Below are positions 56,836 to 64,000 of a stretch of DNA of 64,000 bases, in pieces. The stretch comes from Corallococcus praedator (GTDB taxonomy: Bacteria > Myxococcota > Myxococcia > Myxococcales > Myxococcaceae). How positions within the stretch are numbered: position 1 is the stretch's first letter; the number at the start of each line of letters is the position of its first letter. The stretch is taken from positions 29,954 to 93,953 of the forward strand of contig NZ_RAWI01000002.1 in NCBI RefSeq assembly GCF_003612125.1, written 5' to 3'. The notes beneath the pieces were generated by a model. The model was not told the origin of the DNA and searched no databases. It was given only the letters and a program-made list of their open reading frames with translations. Made by a program: the position numbers and the translations under genes.

Positions 56836-57743
56836 AGCGCACGCATCAGCTTTCCAGTGGTCAACCGCTCACCGCGGAGACGCTCCGCGCCCATGGCGTG
56901 GACGTTGAACGCATCCTGTCGGAGCTGGTCAGCGACCCCGCCTCGTGCGGCGTGCTCCTGACGGGTTCGCTCGCGGCCGGCAATGGCACTCCCAGTTCGG
57001 ACGTGGACCTGATGGTGCTGGTGCCGCACCGCACGTCGCTCATCTCGAGCCAGGAGGGGGTGCGCTTCAAGAACAGCCGCTTCAGCGAAGCGCTCCAGTA
57101 TTGCGACGGCATCGAGGTCAACATCGAGCTGGCCGAGCGTGGCCGCGTCGCGGAGATCATGACGTGGATGACCGCCATCGCGCCGGCGCTCTACAAGCCG
57201 TCCGAGCTGAAGTTCATCCCCATCATCGACGGCCCGGAGCTGCGCTTCCTGCACCGCCTGCGCACCGGCCTGCCGCTCTTGAAGCCGGACCTCGTCGCGA
57301 GCTGGCGGGACGAGTTCCTCGTCGAGCTGCTGCCCACCTACCTCACGGTGCGGCACTTCATGGAGGTCCACGAGTACCTGGAGGACGCCATCAGCCACCG
57401 CGCCGTCAGCGAGGAGTCCAGCCGGCACGTGGCGCGCATCGCCGTGGAGGAGGCGCTCGTCTCCATCCTCGCGACCCAGGGGGTGACCAGCGCGGCGCGC
57501 AAGTGGCTCCTCATCGAGTCGCGCAAGGCGATGGCCACCTCGGGTGAGGTGGACCGGGCCCTGCTGGCGGAAGGGCTCTCCATCCACGCGGACTGCGCGG
57601 CGGGCCCGCTGGGGGAATGCTTCACTCGCATCGAGGCGCTCCATCAGCGCATGGCCAAACGCATGTCGGCGGAGCCGGAGCTGGCGCGCGCGGTGGAGTT
57701 CCTCCAGGGCCGCATTGACTACGTCCTCGAGCACCAGGGATGA
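56832..57743 (+). CDS. Nucleotidyltransferase-domain protein
   Basis: A 303-residue protein. The pol-beta-type nucleotidyltransferase core is LLTGSLAAGNGTPSSDVDLMVL at about 42-64, containing the GS and the DxD metal ligands. A third acidic residue is probable in DGIEVNIELAE. The rest (about 140-303) is helical, as in aminoglycoside-type or MNT-type enzymes. It has no HEPN partner nearby, so it is not an obvious toxin-antitoxin component; transfer of a nucleotide to a sugar or small molecule is more likely. It overlaps both neighbours by ATGA (56832-56835 and 57740-57743). Confidence 0.88.
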   Translation: MKRTHQLSSGQPLTAETLRAHGVDVERILSELVSDPASCGVLLTGSLAAGNGTPSSDVDLMVLVPHRTSLISSQEGVRFKNSRFSEALQYCDGIEVNIELAERGRVAEIMTWMTAIAPALYKPSELKFIPIIDGPELRFLHRLRTGLPLLKPDLVASWRDEFLVELLPTYLTVRHFMEVHEYLEDAISHRAVSEESSRHVARIAVEEALVSILATQGVTSAARKWLLIESRKAMATSGEVDRALLAEGLSIHADCAAGPLGECFTRIEALHQRMAKRMSAEPELARAVEFLQGRIDYVLEHQG

Positions 57744-59440
57744 CCTCCTTGGGAACCACGGCCATCCCGGACCGCGCCCCCGCGAGGGCGCGGTTGGGGG
57801 ACGCGCTGCGCCTGCTCTACGGAGCTGAGCGCGCGGACTCGCTCGTCCGGGAGCTCGCGGCAGCGGCGGAGGGCGCCAGCGCGCGCAGCCTGCGTGGGCG
57901 CACGGCGGGGGACGTGCGGCCCGCGGTCATCGCCGTGTACCCGGACCACGTGCTCGACGGCGGGGCAGCGCCACTCGCGGCGCTGCGGCGCTTCCTCCAC
58001 GAGGAGGTAGGGGGCGTGGGGGCGACCCTGCTGCACGTGCTCCCGCCCTATGTGTCGGATGGGGATGACGGCTTCGCGGTGGTGGACCACCAGGCCGTGC
58101 ATCCGCGCCTCGGCGGGTGGGAGGACCTGGAGCGGCTGTCCGAGGTGGGCGGCGGGCTGATGCTCGACCTGGTGATGAACCACGTGTCCACCTCGCACCC
58201 GGGGTTCCGGGACGTGCTGCGAGGTGAGGGGCGGCCGGAGGACTTCCACCTCTTCTCCGAGCCACGGGCCATCGAGTGGGGCACGCGGGTGCGGACCTCC
58301 TCCCTCCTTCAGCGCTTCGAGACGCAGGGCCGCCCGGTGTGGGCGTGGTGCACGTACGGGCGCTCACAGGTGGACTTGAACCACGGTTCTCCAGACGTCT
58401 TCCTGTCCATGGCGCGGACGCTGCTGCGCCTGATGGAGGCGGGCGCGCGGGTCGTGCGCCTGGATGCCATCCCCCACGTGTGGAAGCGCGTACCCGGCGG
58501 CCCCCACCAGCCGGAGGCGAAGGTGCTGGTGCGAGCGCTGCGCGCCGTGGCCGACCTGGTGGATCCCTCGGTGCGCCTGCTCGCGGAGACCGACCATCGC
58601 GCCGGAGAGCGGTGCTACCTGGGCGCGGAGCTGGCGCAGCACGACAACCACCTCGCGGTGCCGCTGCTCATCTTCGCGGCGGCCCTCGTGGGCGAGGGCA
58701 GGCCCCTGGTGGACTGGGTGAATGCGTCCGCGTCGGATGCGCACCACGGTGCTGGCTACGCCTTCCTCCAGACGCACGACGGCGTGCACCTGCGCCCCAT
58801 GGATCCACCGCTCGACGCACCCACGCTCGGGCGGGTGCTCGCGCGGCTGGAGCGCGCCGACGTCCGGGTGTCCCACGCGGACGTGGGAGGCGAGCCACGG
58901 CCCTACGAACTCAACAGCTCCCTGCACCGCATCTTCTCCACCGAGGCGGGGCTCGACGTCGAGCGCTACCTGGCCGCGCACGCGCTGCTCTTCGCGCTCC
59001 CCGCCACGCCCTGTCTCTACTTCCCCACGCTCTTTGGACTGCCGGACGCGGTGGGCGTCGAGCCCACGAATCCCCGCGCCGCGAACCGGCACCGCTACCC
59101 GTATGAGACCCTCCGCGCGCTGATCCGGCAGCCGGTGCACGCGCGCATCCTGAAGTCCCTCCTGGGCCTCATCCGCCTGCGCGAAGAGACGCCCGCGCTG
59201 CGGGAGGACGGAGGCTGCGAGGCGCGGCTGCCAGCCCCGCACGTCCTCCACCTGGTGCGAGGCCATGGCCGTCAGCCCCTGCACGTGCTGGTGAACTTCG
59301 GGGTGGAGCCCGTGTCCGTCCCCACGCCGCTGACGGAGTGGAGGGATCTGCTCGGAGGACGCCAGGGCCGGGGGGACGTGCGGCTCGCGCCGGCCGAGGC
59401 GCTGTGGCTCGTGGAACCCGGGAGTGGAGACCCCACATGA
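57740..59440 (+). CDS. GH13 sucrose-phosphorylase-like enzyme
   Basis: A 566-residue alpha-amylase superfamily member. It shows the GH13 order: LMLDLVMNHVSTSHPGF, nucleophile D242 in VVRLDAIPHVW, acid/base E283 in LLAETDHRAG and the third Asp in LQTHDGVHL. The loops resemble GH13 subfamily 18, sucrose phosphorylase and related glycosyl phosphorylases (EWGTRVRTSSLLQRFETQG, FSEPRAIEWG, GLPDAVGVEPTNPR). It would release a glucosyl or hexosyl phosphate, or transfer a glucosyl unit. The N-terminal 80 residues are extra. Coupled to its neighbours by ATGA overlaps. Confidence 0.88.
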   Translation: MTSLGTTAIPDRAPARARLGDALRLLYGAERADSLVRELAAAAEGASARSLRGRTAGDVRPAVIAVYPDHVLDGGAAPLAALRRFLHEEVGGVGATLLHVLPPYVSDGDDGFAVVDHQAVHPRLGGWEDLERLSEVGGGLMLDLVMNHVSTSHPGFRDVLRGEGRPEDFHLFSEPRAIEWGTRVRTSSLLQRFETQGRPVWAWCTYGRSQVDLNHGSPDVFLSMARTLLRLMEAGARVVRLDAIPHVWKRVPGGPHQPEAKVLVRALRAVADLVDPSVRLLAETDHRAGERCYLGAELAQHDNHLAVPLLIFAAALVGEGRPLVDWVNASASDAHHGAGYAFLQTHDGVHLRPMDPPLDAPTLGRVLARLERADVRVSHADVGGEPRPYELNSSLHRIFSTEAGLDVERYLAAHALLFALPATPCLYFPTLFGLPDAVGVEPTNPRAANRHRYPYETLRALIRQPVHARILKSLLGLIRLREETPALREDGGCEARLPAPHVLHLVRGHGRQPLHVLVNFGVEPVSVPTPLTEWRDLLGGRQGRGDVRLAPAEALWLVEPGSGDPT

Positions 59441-60426
59441 GAAACCCTGACAGTGTGTCCGACCTCGTGGAGACCTTCGGCTCGCGTCCAGGGAGCGAGG
59501 AGTTCGTCTTCACGTTCTTCGATCCGTACGCCATCGGGCTGGGGCTCGCCGAGGAGGCACTCGCGTTCCTGGAGCGCGAGGGCTTCCACGCCGTGGACCG
59601 GCGGTTCGTCCAGTACACGCAGAGCAGCATCGAAGCGGTGTACAGCCCCAACCGTCCCATCGCGCTGGACAAGACGTGGGCCGTCCCGAGCGAGGTGTAC
59701 CTGCTGGAGTCCTCCTGCGCGCTCATCCTCCGCACCCCGGGCCGGTCGGCCAGCGCGGAGTTCAAGGCGCTCAAGGGCTCCGCGGATCCGCGCAAGCGCT
59801 CACCGCACCACCTGCGCAGCCGGCTTCAGGCGCCGACGCGCGCGCTGAGCCTCATGCACTCCTCGGACGACACGCGCGCGACCCTCGAAGAGGCCGCCAC
59901 GGCCTTCGACCCCCGCGAGCTGCGCAGGCTCCTGGAGTCGGAAGGACAGCCCACCCGGCGCGCCACCTCGGCCGTCCAGCGTCTGCCGGGCGCGGTCGTG
60001 GGCCGGACGTGGCGGCCTTCGCCCATGGAGTTCCTGGTCCACCTCCGCCTGCGCCTCGCGGAGGAGGTGGAGCTCGTCGCTCCCTTCGCGGACGACCTGA
60101 CCGCGCCGTGGCGCGAGGCCGCGGACCAGCTCGCGGCGCTTCGCTCCGAACCGGCGGCGTCCCGCGAGGTGTACCTGCGCGTCGTGGCCCGCGAGGCGGC
60201 GTGGGTGAACGACGCGGTCCAGGCCGGGCTTGCGCACCCGCGTCGGCCCGGGATGTTCGACTACCGCGTGGAGCCGGCGCTCGTCGCCGGAGTGCTGGAG
60301 CTGCTGCACCACCCCGCGCTGTACCGCGAGACGGACCTCACGCGGCTCATCGGCCCGTTGGGGGCGTTGGTCCGCAATGCCTATGAGCGCGTGCTCCTGC
60401 GCAGCGCGCTCCAGGAGTTCGAATGA
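59437..60426 (+). CDS. Degenerate nucleoside-diphosphate-kinase-like protein
   Basis: A 329-residue protein from ATG 59437, overlapping the GH13 gene by ATGA. Residues of about 15-160 follow the NDK pattern: a first strand FVFTFFDPYAIGLGLAEEAL, an acidic segment LKGSADPRKRSPHHLRSRL matching the NDK LxGATxPxxAxPGTIRGD region, and MHSSDDTRATLEEA matching xHGSDSxExA. The phospho-acceptor histidine is kept as H141. The N-terminal Lys of LxKPD is not. The remaining 170 residues are helical and unrecognised. It may phosphorylate or bind a nucleotide-linked intermediate; activity is uncertain. Confidence 0.7.
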   Translation: MRNPDSVSDLVETFGSRPGSEEFVFTFFDPYAIGLGLAEEALAFLEREGFHAVDRRFVQYTQSSIEAVYSPNRPIALDKTWAVPSEVYLLESSCALILRTPGRSASAEFKALKGSADPRKRSPHHLRSRLQAPTRALSLMHSSDDTRATLEEAATAFDPRELRRLLESEGQPTRRATSAVQRLPGAVVGRTWRPSPMEFLVHLRLRLAEEVELVAPFADDLTAPWREAADQLAALRSEPAASREVYLRVVAREAAWVNDAVQAGLAHPRRPGMFDYRVEPALVAGVLELLHHPALYRETDLTRLIGPLGALVRNAYERVLLRSALQEFE

Positions 60427-60431
60427 ACCCG

Positions 60432-61220
60432 TCACCCCGTCAGCGGCACGCGTTCAAGGACCCGGCTCTTGAGGATGAGGTCGTCGTGCGTGCGCAGGAT
60501 GGAGAGCTCGCTTACGTCCAGCTCCACGAGGGTCGTCTCCCGGAAGCCGCGCAGCACGCCGAAGAGTTCGTCCGCCTCGTGCACGTCCAGCTCGGAGTTG
60601 AAGCGCAGGTGGTCCATCAATTGCAAACAGCCGATGTAGAAGCCAGGGTGGAGCGGGTGGCCCAGGCGCGTCTGGACCTCGGTGAGGTGGTCCACGGGGT
60701 TGGGGCCCTCCGTCAGCTCCGGGTAGACGGGGAAGTAGATCCGGCCGTTCTTCTTGCCCCAGAACCAGCCGCCCTTCACCTGGATGCGGAAGCGGGGGAA
60801 GTTCTCCAACCGCTGCTTCACGAAGGGGACGATGTCCTGCACGGGCATCCGTTCGTGGAGTCCGTTGCAGATGGTGAAGTGGTGTCTGTATTTGCGCCGC
60901 TCAACGACGTCCCAGGCGATCTTCCGCGCCGCGGCGGTCATGGCGACGGCGTTCATGAAGCGGTTGAACTGGGGGCTCTGGGCGAAGGCACCGAAGTCCA
61001 CGAAGCCCACCAGCGAGACGCGGGGTGCGCGGTAGGTGCCCAGCCAGTCGTAGCCGGCCTTGAGGTCGAACGGCACGACCTCCGGGTGGTCGGGCCGCAC
61101 CAGCGGCAGCTGCATCAACCGGTACTCGTAGGAGAGGACATGGTCCTCGGACGGGCGGGGCTGAAGCTCATTGCCCGCGCGGCGGTACGCCAGCCGCTCA
61201 TCCGTGGCGAAGGTTCTCAT
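60432..61220 (-). CDS. Hypothetical protein, weakly 2H-phosphoesterase-like
   Basis: A 262-residue protein. ATG 61220 (MRTFATDERLAYRR) is preferred; the frame opens to 61253. The stop is six bases from the convergent NDK-like gene. The phrases RKYRHHFTICNGLHERMPV and VELDVSELSILRTHDDLIL recall the two halves of 2H (2'-5' RNA ligase-like) folds, but the second HxT is not clear. No signal or membrane segment. It is divergent from the PPDK-like gene with 86 bases between. Its place inside the cluster suggests a linked function. Confidence 0.7.
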   Translation of the reverse strand: MRTFATDERLAYRRAGNELQPRPSEDHVLSYEYRLMQLPLVRPDHPEVVPFDLKAGYDWLGTYRAPRVSLVGFVDFGAFAQSPQFNRFMNAVAMTAAARKIAWDVVERRKYRHHFTICNGLHERMPVQDIVPFVKQRLENFPRFRIQVKGGWFWGKKNGRIYFPVYPELTEGPNPVDHLTEVQTRLGHPLHPGFYIGCLQLMDHLRFNSELDVHEADELFGVLRGFRETTLVELDVSELSILRTHDDLILKSRVLERVPLTG

Positions 61221-61306
61221 GCATCGAATCCACCACACGTGGGCAGGGGCCACAATGCGATGCCGCGCTCGCGCCCCGCACCCCGTCCGCTCGAACGAGG
61301 TTGCCC

Positions 61307-64000
61307 GTGACAGCCCTGGACCGCGACGCCGCGACGCTTCGCCTCACCTCCCCGGTCGGAAGTCCTCCCGACTGCCGCATCCGCGGCGTCGGCCCCGTGC
61401 ACGCCTCCATGCGGGTCTGGGCCGAGTGCGTCCTGGGCACCCTCGCGCGGACGTACGGCAGCGTCCCGCTGACGCTCGCCTTCAAGGGGACGGTGCTTCT
61501 TCGGCCGCGCGCGCTCCGCGTGCTGCTCCAGGCGTCCTCCGCCGTCATCGCGACCTGGCGGGGTGAGTGCCGCTTCATCCTGGGGAGGACCCAGGCGGTG
61601 CGCGAGGTGCTGGAGGGATGGGACCTGGACGAGGCCGTGGACCGCCTCGCCCAGGCCGGAGACGTGGCGAGCTTCGAGCTGGGCGGGGACGAGGTCTCAA
61701 GCGAGCCCCTGGCCCCCGTGGGACGGCTCGTCCTGGGGGACAAGGCGCGCACGCTGGACATCCTCTCGGAGCTGCACGGGCCCTGGCGCATCTCCCGACC
61801 GCACATCGTGCGGGGCGAGGACTGGGCCCGGGACCGGGGCGACGTGCTCCAGCGCGTGCGGGAGCGCTTCGGGGATGAGCGCGTCGTGGTCCGTTCCTCC
61901 TGCTCCGCGGAGGATGCGTGGACCGAGTCGAACGCCGGGCGCTTCCTGTCGGTGCTCGACGTGGACGCGGGGGACGCCAAGGCCCTCGGCGGTGCCATCT
62001 CGGAGGTGTTCGATTCGTACGGCCCGGGGGCGGCGTCGGAGAAGGTCTTCCTCCAGTCCTACGTCCATCCCGTGAGCGAGAGCGGCGTGTTGATGGCGCG
62101 GCACCCGGAGACGCTGGCCTCCTACTGGGTGGTGGCGTCGGACGTGCACAGCGGGCGCACGGATCAGATCACCTCCGGAGCCCTGGAGAAGCCCTCCTCC
62201 GCGTACGTGGAGCACGGCGTGCCCAGAGGGCTGTTGCCGGACTCGCTCCGCCGCGTCGTCACCGTGGGCCGCGAGCTGGTGCGGCTCATCGGGGTGGAGG
62301 CGCTGGACATCGAGTTCGCGCTGGCGGGCGGCGACTTCCACCTCTTCCAGGTGCGTCCCATCGCCAGGGGCACGTCGCTGCCGGAGGCGAGCGAGGGCCG
62401 CCGGGCGATGATGATCGCGGAGGCCTGCAAGGCGCACCATGCGCTCCTGCTGCCGAAGGGTCCCGTCGTCGGAAAGGGGCCCGTCTACAGCACGATGACG
62501 GACTGGAACCCCGCGGAGATGATTGGCCGGCGCCCGCTTCCGCTCGCACGGACGCTCTACGGCACGCTCATCACCGACCGGACCTGGGCGGAGCAGCGCG
62601 CGGGTTACGGCTACCGCGACCTGCGGGGCGTGCCGCTGCTGCGCGACTTCGCGGGACATGCCTACGTGGATGTCCGGGCCTCGCTCAACTCCTTCATCCC
62701 GGCCGTCACCCCGTCGCACGTGGCGGAGGTCCTGGTCTCCCACCAGCTCGCCCGGCTGGCGGAAGCCCCGGAGCTGCACGACAAGGTGGAGTTCGAGATC
62801 GCCGACACGTGCGCGAGCCTCGGCCTGCGCGAACGGCTCCGGCGGCTCTACGCGTCCTCGGTGGAGGCAGGGGAGCTGGACGCCCTGGCCACCGCGCTGC
62901 GGGACCTCACGCTCAAGGGGCTTGGCGACCTGCCCGCGTGGCTTGCGCAGGTGGAGCGGCTTCGCGCCCACCCGTTCGCGCCGGGCCTCGAGGGCGGCCT
63001 GGGGCCCATCCTCGCGCGCCTGCGGGAGCTGGGCACCCTTCCGTTCGCGCACCTGGCGCGGACGGCGTTCGTGGTGACCGCGCTGCTCAAGAGCTTCGTT
63101 CGCGAAGGCGTGATCGACGCGAGCGAACAGCGCGAGGTGCTCCAGCGCATCCGGACGGTGGCTGGGCAACTGCAAGCGGACGCGCTCCGCGTGCGGCGGG
63201 GGGAGCTGGGCCTGGAGGCGCTCGTCGCGGAGTTCGGGCACCTGCGCCCGGGGACGTATGACATCCGCATGCCGCGCTACGGCGCGGACCCGGAGCGCTA
63301 CTTCGGACCGCTCATCTCCGGAGGGGAGGAGCCGCCCAGGCACGAGGCGCCCCTGTCGCACAGCCTCCACGCGCGGCTCGGCGCGGGCCTCCGGAGCGCC
63401 GGGCTGAAGCTGACCCCTGATGCATTCCTCGGGCACCTTGGCGCGGCCATCGCGGGTCGCGAGTACGGCAAGCACGTGTTCACGAGGACGCTCAGCGGCG
63501 TGCTCGAACACCTCGCCGAGTGGGGAGAGCCGCTGGGGCTCGGCCGGGATGACATCGCGCACCTGTCGCTGGAGCAGGTGGAGACCGCCCTGGCGCTCCC
63601 GCCGGACGAGGCTCGGTCGTGGTGCCGCGACGCCGTGGAAGAGGCTCGAGAGCACGCCGCCGCCGTCAACCTCATCGAGCTGCCGGACATCCTGGTGCGC
63701 ACGTCGCACCTGCTCTTCCACGTGAGCAGTGGTGAGCAACCGCTGTTCGTCACCAAGGCGTGCGTGCGCGCGCCGGTGCTGGTCGCGGACGGGCTGCCGG
63801 ATCCGGAGCGCGTGCGCGGCAACATCGTGCTGCTGGAGCGTGCCGACCCCGGCTACGACGGCCTGCTCGCGCTGGGCGTCGCGGGCATCGTCACGGCGTA
63901 CGGGGGCGCGAACTCGCACATGGCCGTGCGCTGCACCGAATTGCAGTTGCCCGCCGCCATCGGGGTGGGCCGGGAGCAGTTCCGGCGGCTGTCGGGCGGG
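61307..64000 (+). CDS. PEP-synthase/PPDK-like phosphotransferase (3' end outside window)
   Basis: Starts at GTG 61307 with GAGG about seven bases upstream and stays open for 898 codons to the end of the window. Residues of about 150-370 resemble the PPDK/PEP-synthase N-terminal ATP-grasp domain (VVVRSSCSAEDAWTESNAGRF, DVHSGRTDQITSGAL, LDIEFALAGGDFHLFQVRPI). A middle region of about 450 residues is helical and unlike typical PEP synthase. The C-terminal part seen is the swivelling phosphohistidine domain, H871 in GGANSHMAVRCTELQLPAAIG. It should move a phosphate from ATP to a small-molecule acceptor, as rifampin phosphotransferase and PEP synthase do. The acceptor is unknown. Confidence 0.87.
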   Translation, partial: MTALDRDAATLRLTSPVGSPPDCRIRGVGPVHASMRVWAECVLGTLARTYGSVPLTLAFKGTVLLRPRALRVLLQASSAVIATWRGECRFILGRTQAVREVLEGWDLDEAVDRLAQAGDVASFELGGDEVSSEPLAPVGRLVLGDKARTLDILSELHGPWRISRPHIVRGEDWARDRGDVLQRVRERFGDERVVVRSSCSAEDAWTESNAGRFLSVLDVDAGDAKALGGAISEVFDSYGPGAASEKVFLQSYVHPVSESGVLMARHPETLASYWVVASDVHSGRTDQITSGALEKPSSAYVEHGVPRGLLPDSLRRVVTVGRELVRLIGVEALDIEFALAGGDFHLFQVRPIARGTSLPEASEGRRAMMIAEACKAHHALLLPKGPVVGKGPVYSTMTDWNPAEMIGRRPLPLARTLYGTLITDRTWAEQRAGYGYRDLRGVPLLRDFAGHAYVDVRASLNSFIPAVTPSHVAEVLVSHQLARLAEAPELHDKVEFEIADTCASLGLRERLRRLYASSVEAGELDALATALRDLTLKGLGDLPAWLAQVERLRAHPFAPGLEGGLGPILARLRELGTLPFAHLARTAFVVTALLKSFVREGVIDASEQREVLQRIRTVAGQLQADALRVRRGELGLEALVAEFGHLRPGTYDIRMPRYGADPERYFGPLISGGEEPPRHEAPLSHSLHARLGAGLRSAGLKLTPDAFLGHLGAAIAGREYGKHVFTRTLSGVLEHLAEWGEPLGLGRDDIAHLSLEQVETALALPPDEARSWCRDAVEEAREHAAAVNLIELPDILVRTSHLLFHVSSGEQPLFVTKACVRAPVLVADGLPDPERVRGNIVLLERADPGYDGLLALGVAGIVTAYGGANSHMAVRCTELQLPAAIGVGREQFRRLSGG

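Noticed and set aside
56832..57743. Nucleotidyltransferase considered as a toxin-antitoxin (MNT/HEPN) component
   Set aside because: No HEPN partner is adjacent, and it is locked by overlaps in a biosynthetic-looking operon.
61697..63919. A 740-codon minus-strand open frame opposite the PPDK-like gene
   Set aside because: Antisense shadow; composition is Arg/Glu/His-biased and the plus strand has ATP-grasp and phospho-His motifs.

Overview
The window comes from a high-GC genome of the Myxococcota, most likely a Myxococcaceae relative (Corallococcus, Myxococcus or Pyxidicoccus). This is inferred from very high third-position GC, many lipoproteins, an FHA-type sigma-54 activator coupled to a giant Ser/Thr kinase, an ADYC-domain lipoprotein, an Oar-like TonB plug remnant and a stand-alone NRPS operon. 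No rRNA, tRNA, CRISPR array, insertion sequence or prophage was seen. Many genes are packed into operons with 4-base ATGA stop/start overlaps.

Layout. 1-6.6 kb (minus strand): a truncated discoidin/beta-propeller lipoprotein, a 12-cysteine exported protein, and a three-gene operon of a chimeric vWA protein, a histidine kinase and an OmpR-type regulator. 6.8-10.7 kb: a GapN-type aldehyde dehydrogenase and a pterin locus (two PTPS/QueD homologues, one without the usual cysteine, plus a short-chain reductase). 11.2-17.5 kb: an FHA/sigma-54 activator overlapping a 1509-residue kinase-STAND-PEGA-FGE protein whose activation segment carries ten 21-residue repeats. Related short palindromes lie on both sides of this pair. 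17.7-20.6 kb: an ADYC lipoprotein and an ArsR/SRPBCC pair with a candidate operator.

20.7-29.1 kb is a compact NRPS operon (A-T-C-A-T, then C-T, then cytochrome P450, then MarR), all joined by ATGA overlaps. The C-T protein has lost the catalytic second histidine of its C domain. The P450 lacks the acid-alcohol pair of its I helix. No thioesterase is present. 29.1-32.6 kb has homogentisate dioxygenase and a CitE-MaoC fusion gene broken by an internal deletion and frameshift.

32.6-53.6 kb is mixed chromosomal content: an AraC regulator, a membrane-anchored haloalkane-dehalogenase-like enzyme, a possible ADP-ribosyltransferase-like protein, a protealysin-type peptidase with its emfourin inhibitor, a 73-residue-repeat protein, several regulator/enzyme pairs (one with a SoxR-box-like palindrome), a PHB-depolymerase-like esterase, a YfhO-like membrane protein, a LysR-AKR-SDR locus and a CE2-like esterase.

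53.8-64 kb is the least familiar part and the best candidate for an undescribed pathway. Six genes run as one overlapping unit: ABC ATPase, ABC-2 permease, alpha-oxoamine synthase, nucleotidyltransferase, sucrose-phosphorylase-like GH13 enzyme and a degenerate nucleoside-diphosphate-kinase-like protein. A convergent unknown gene follows, then a PPDK/PEP-synthase-like phosphotransferase that runs off the window.
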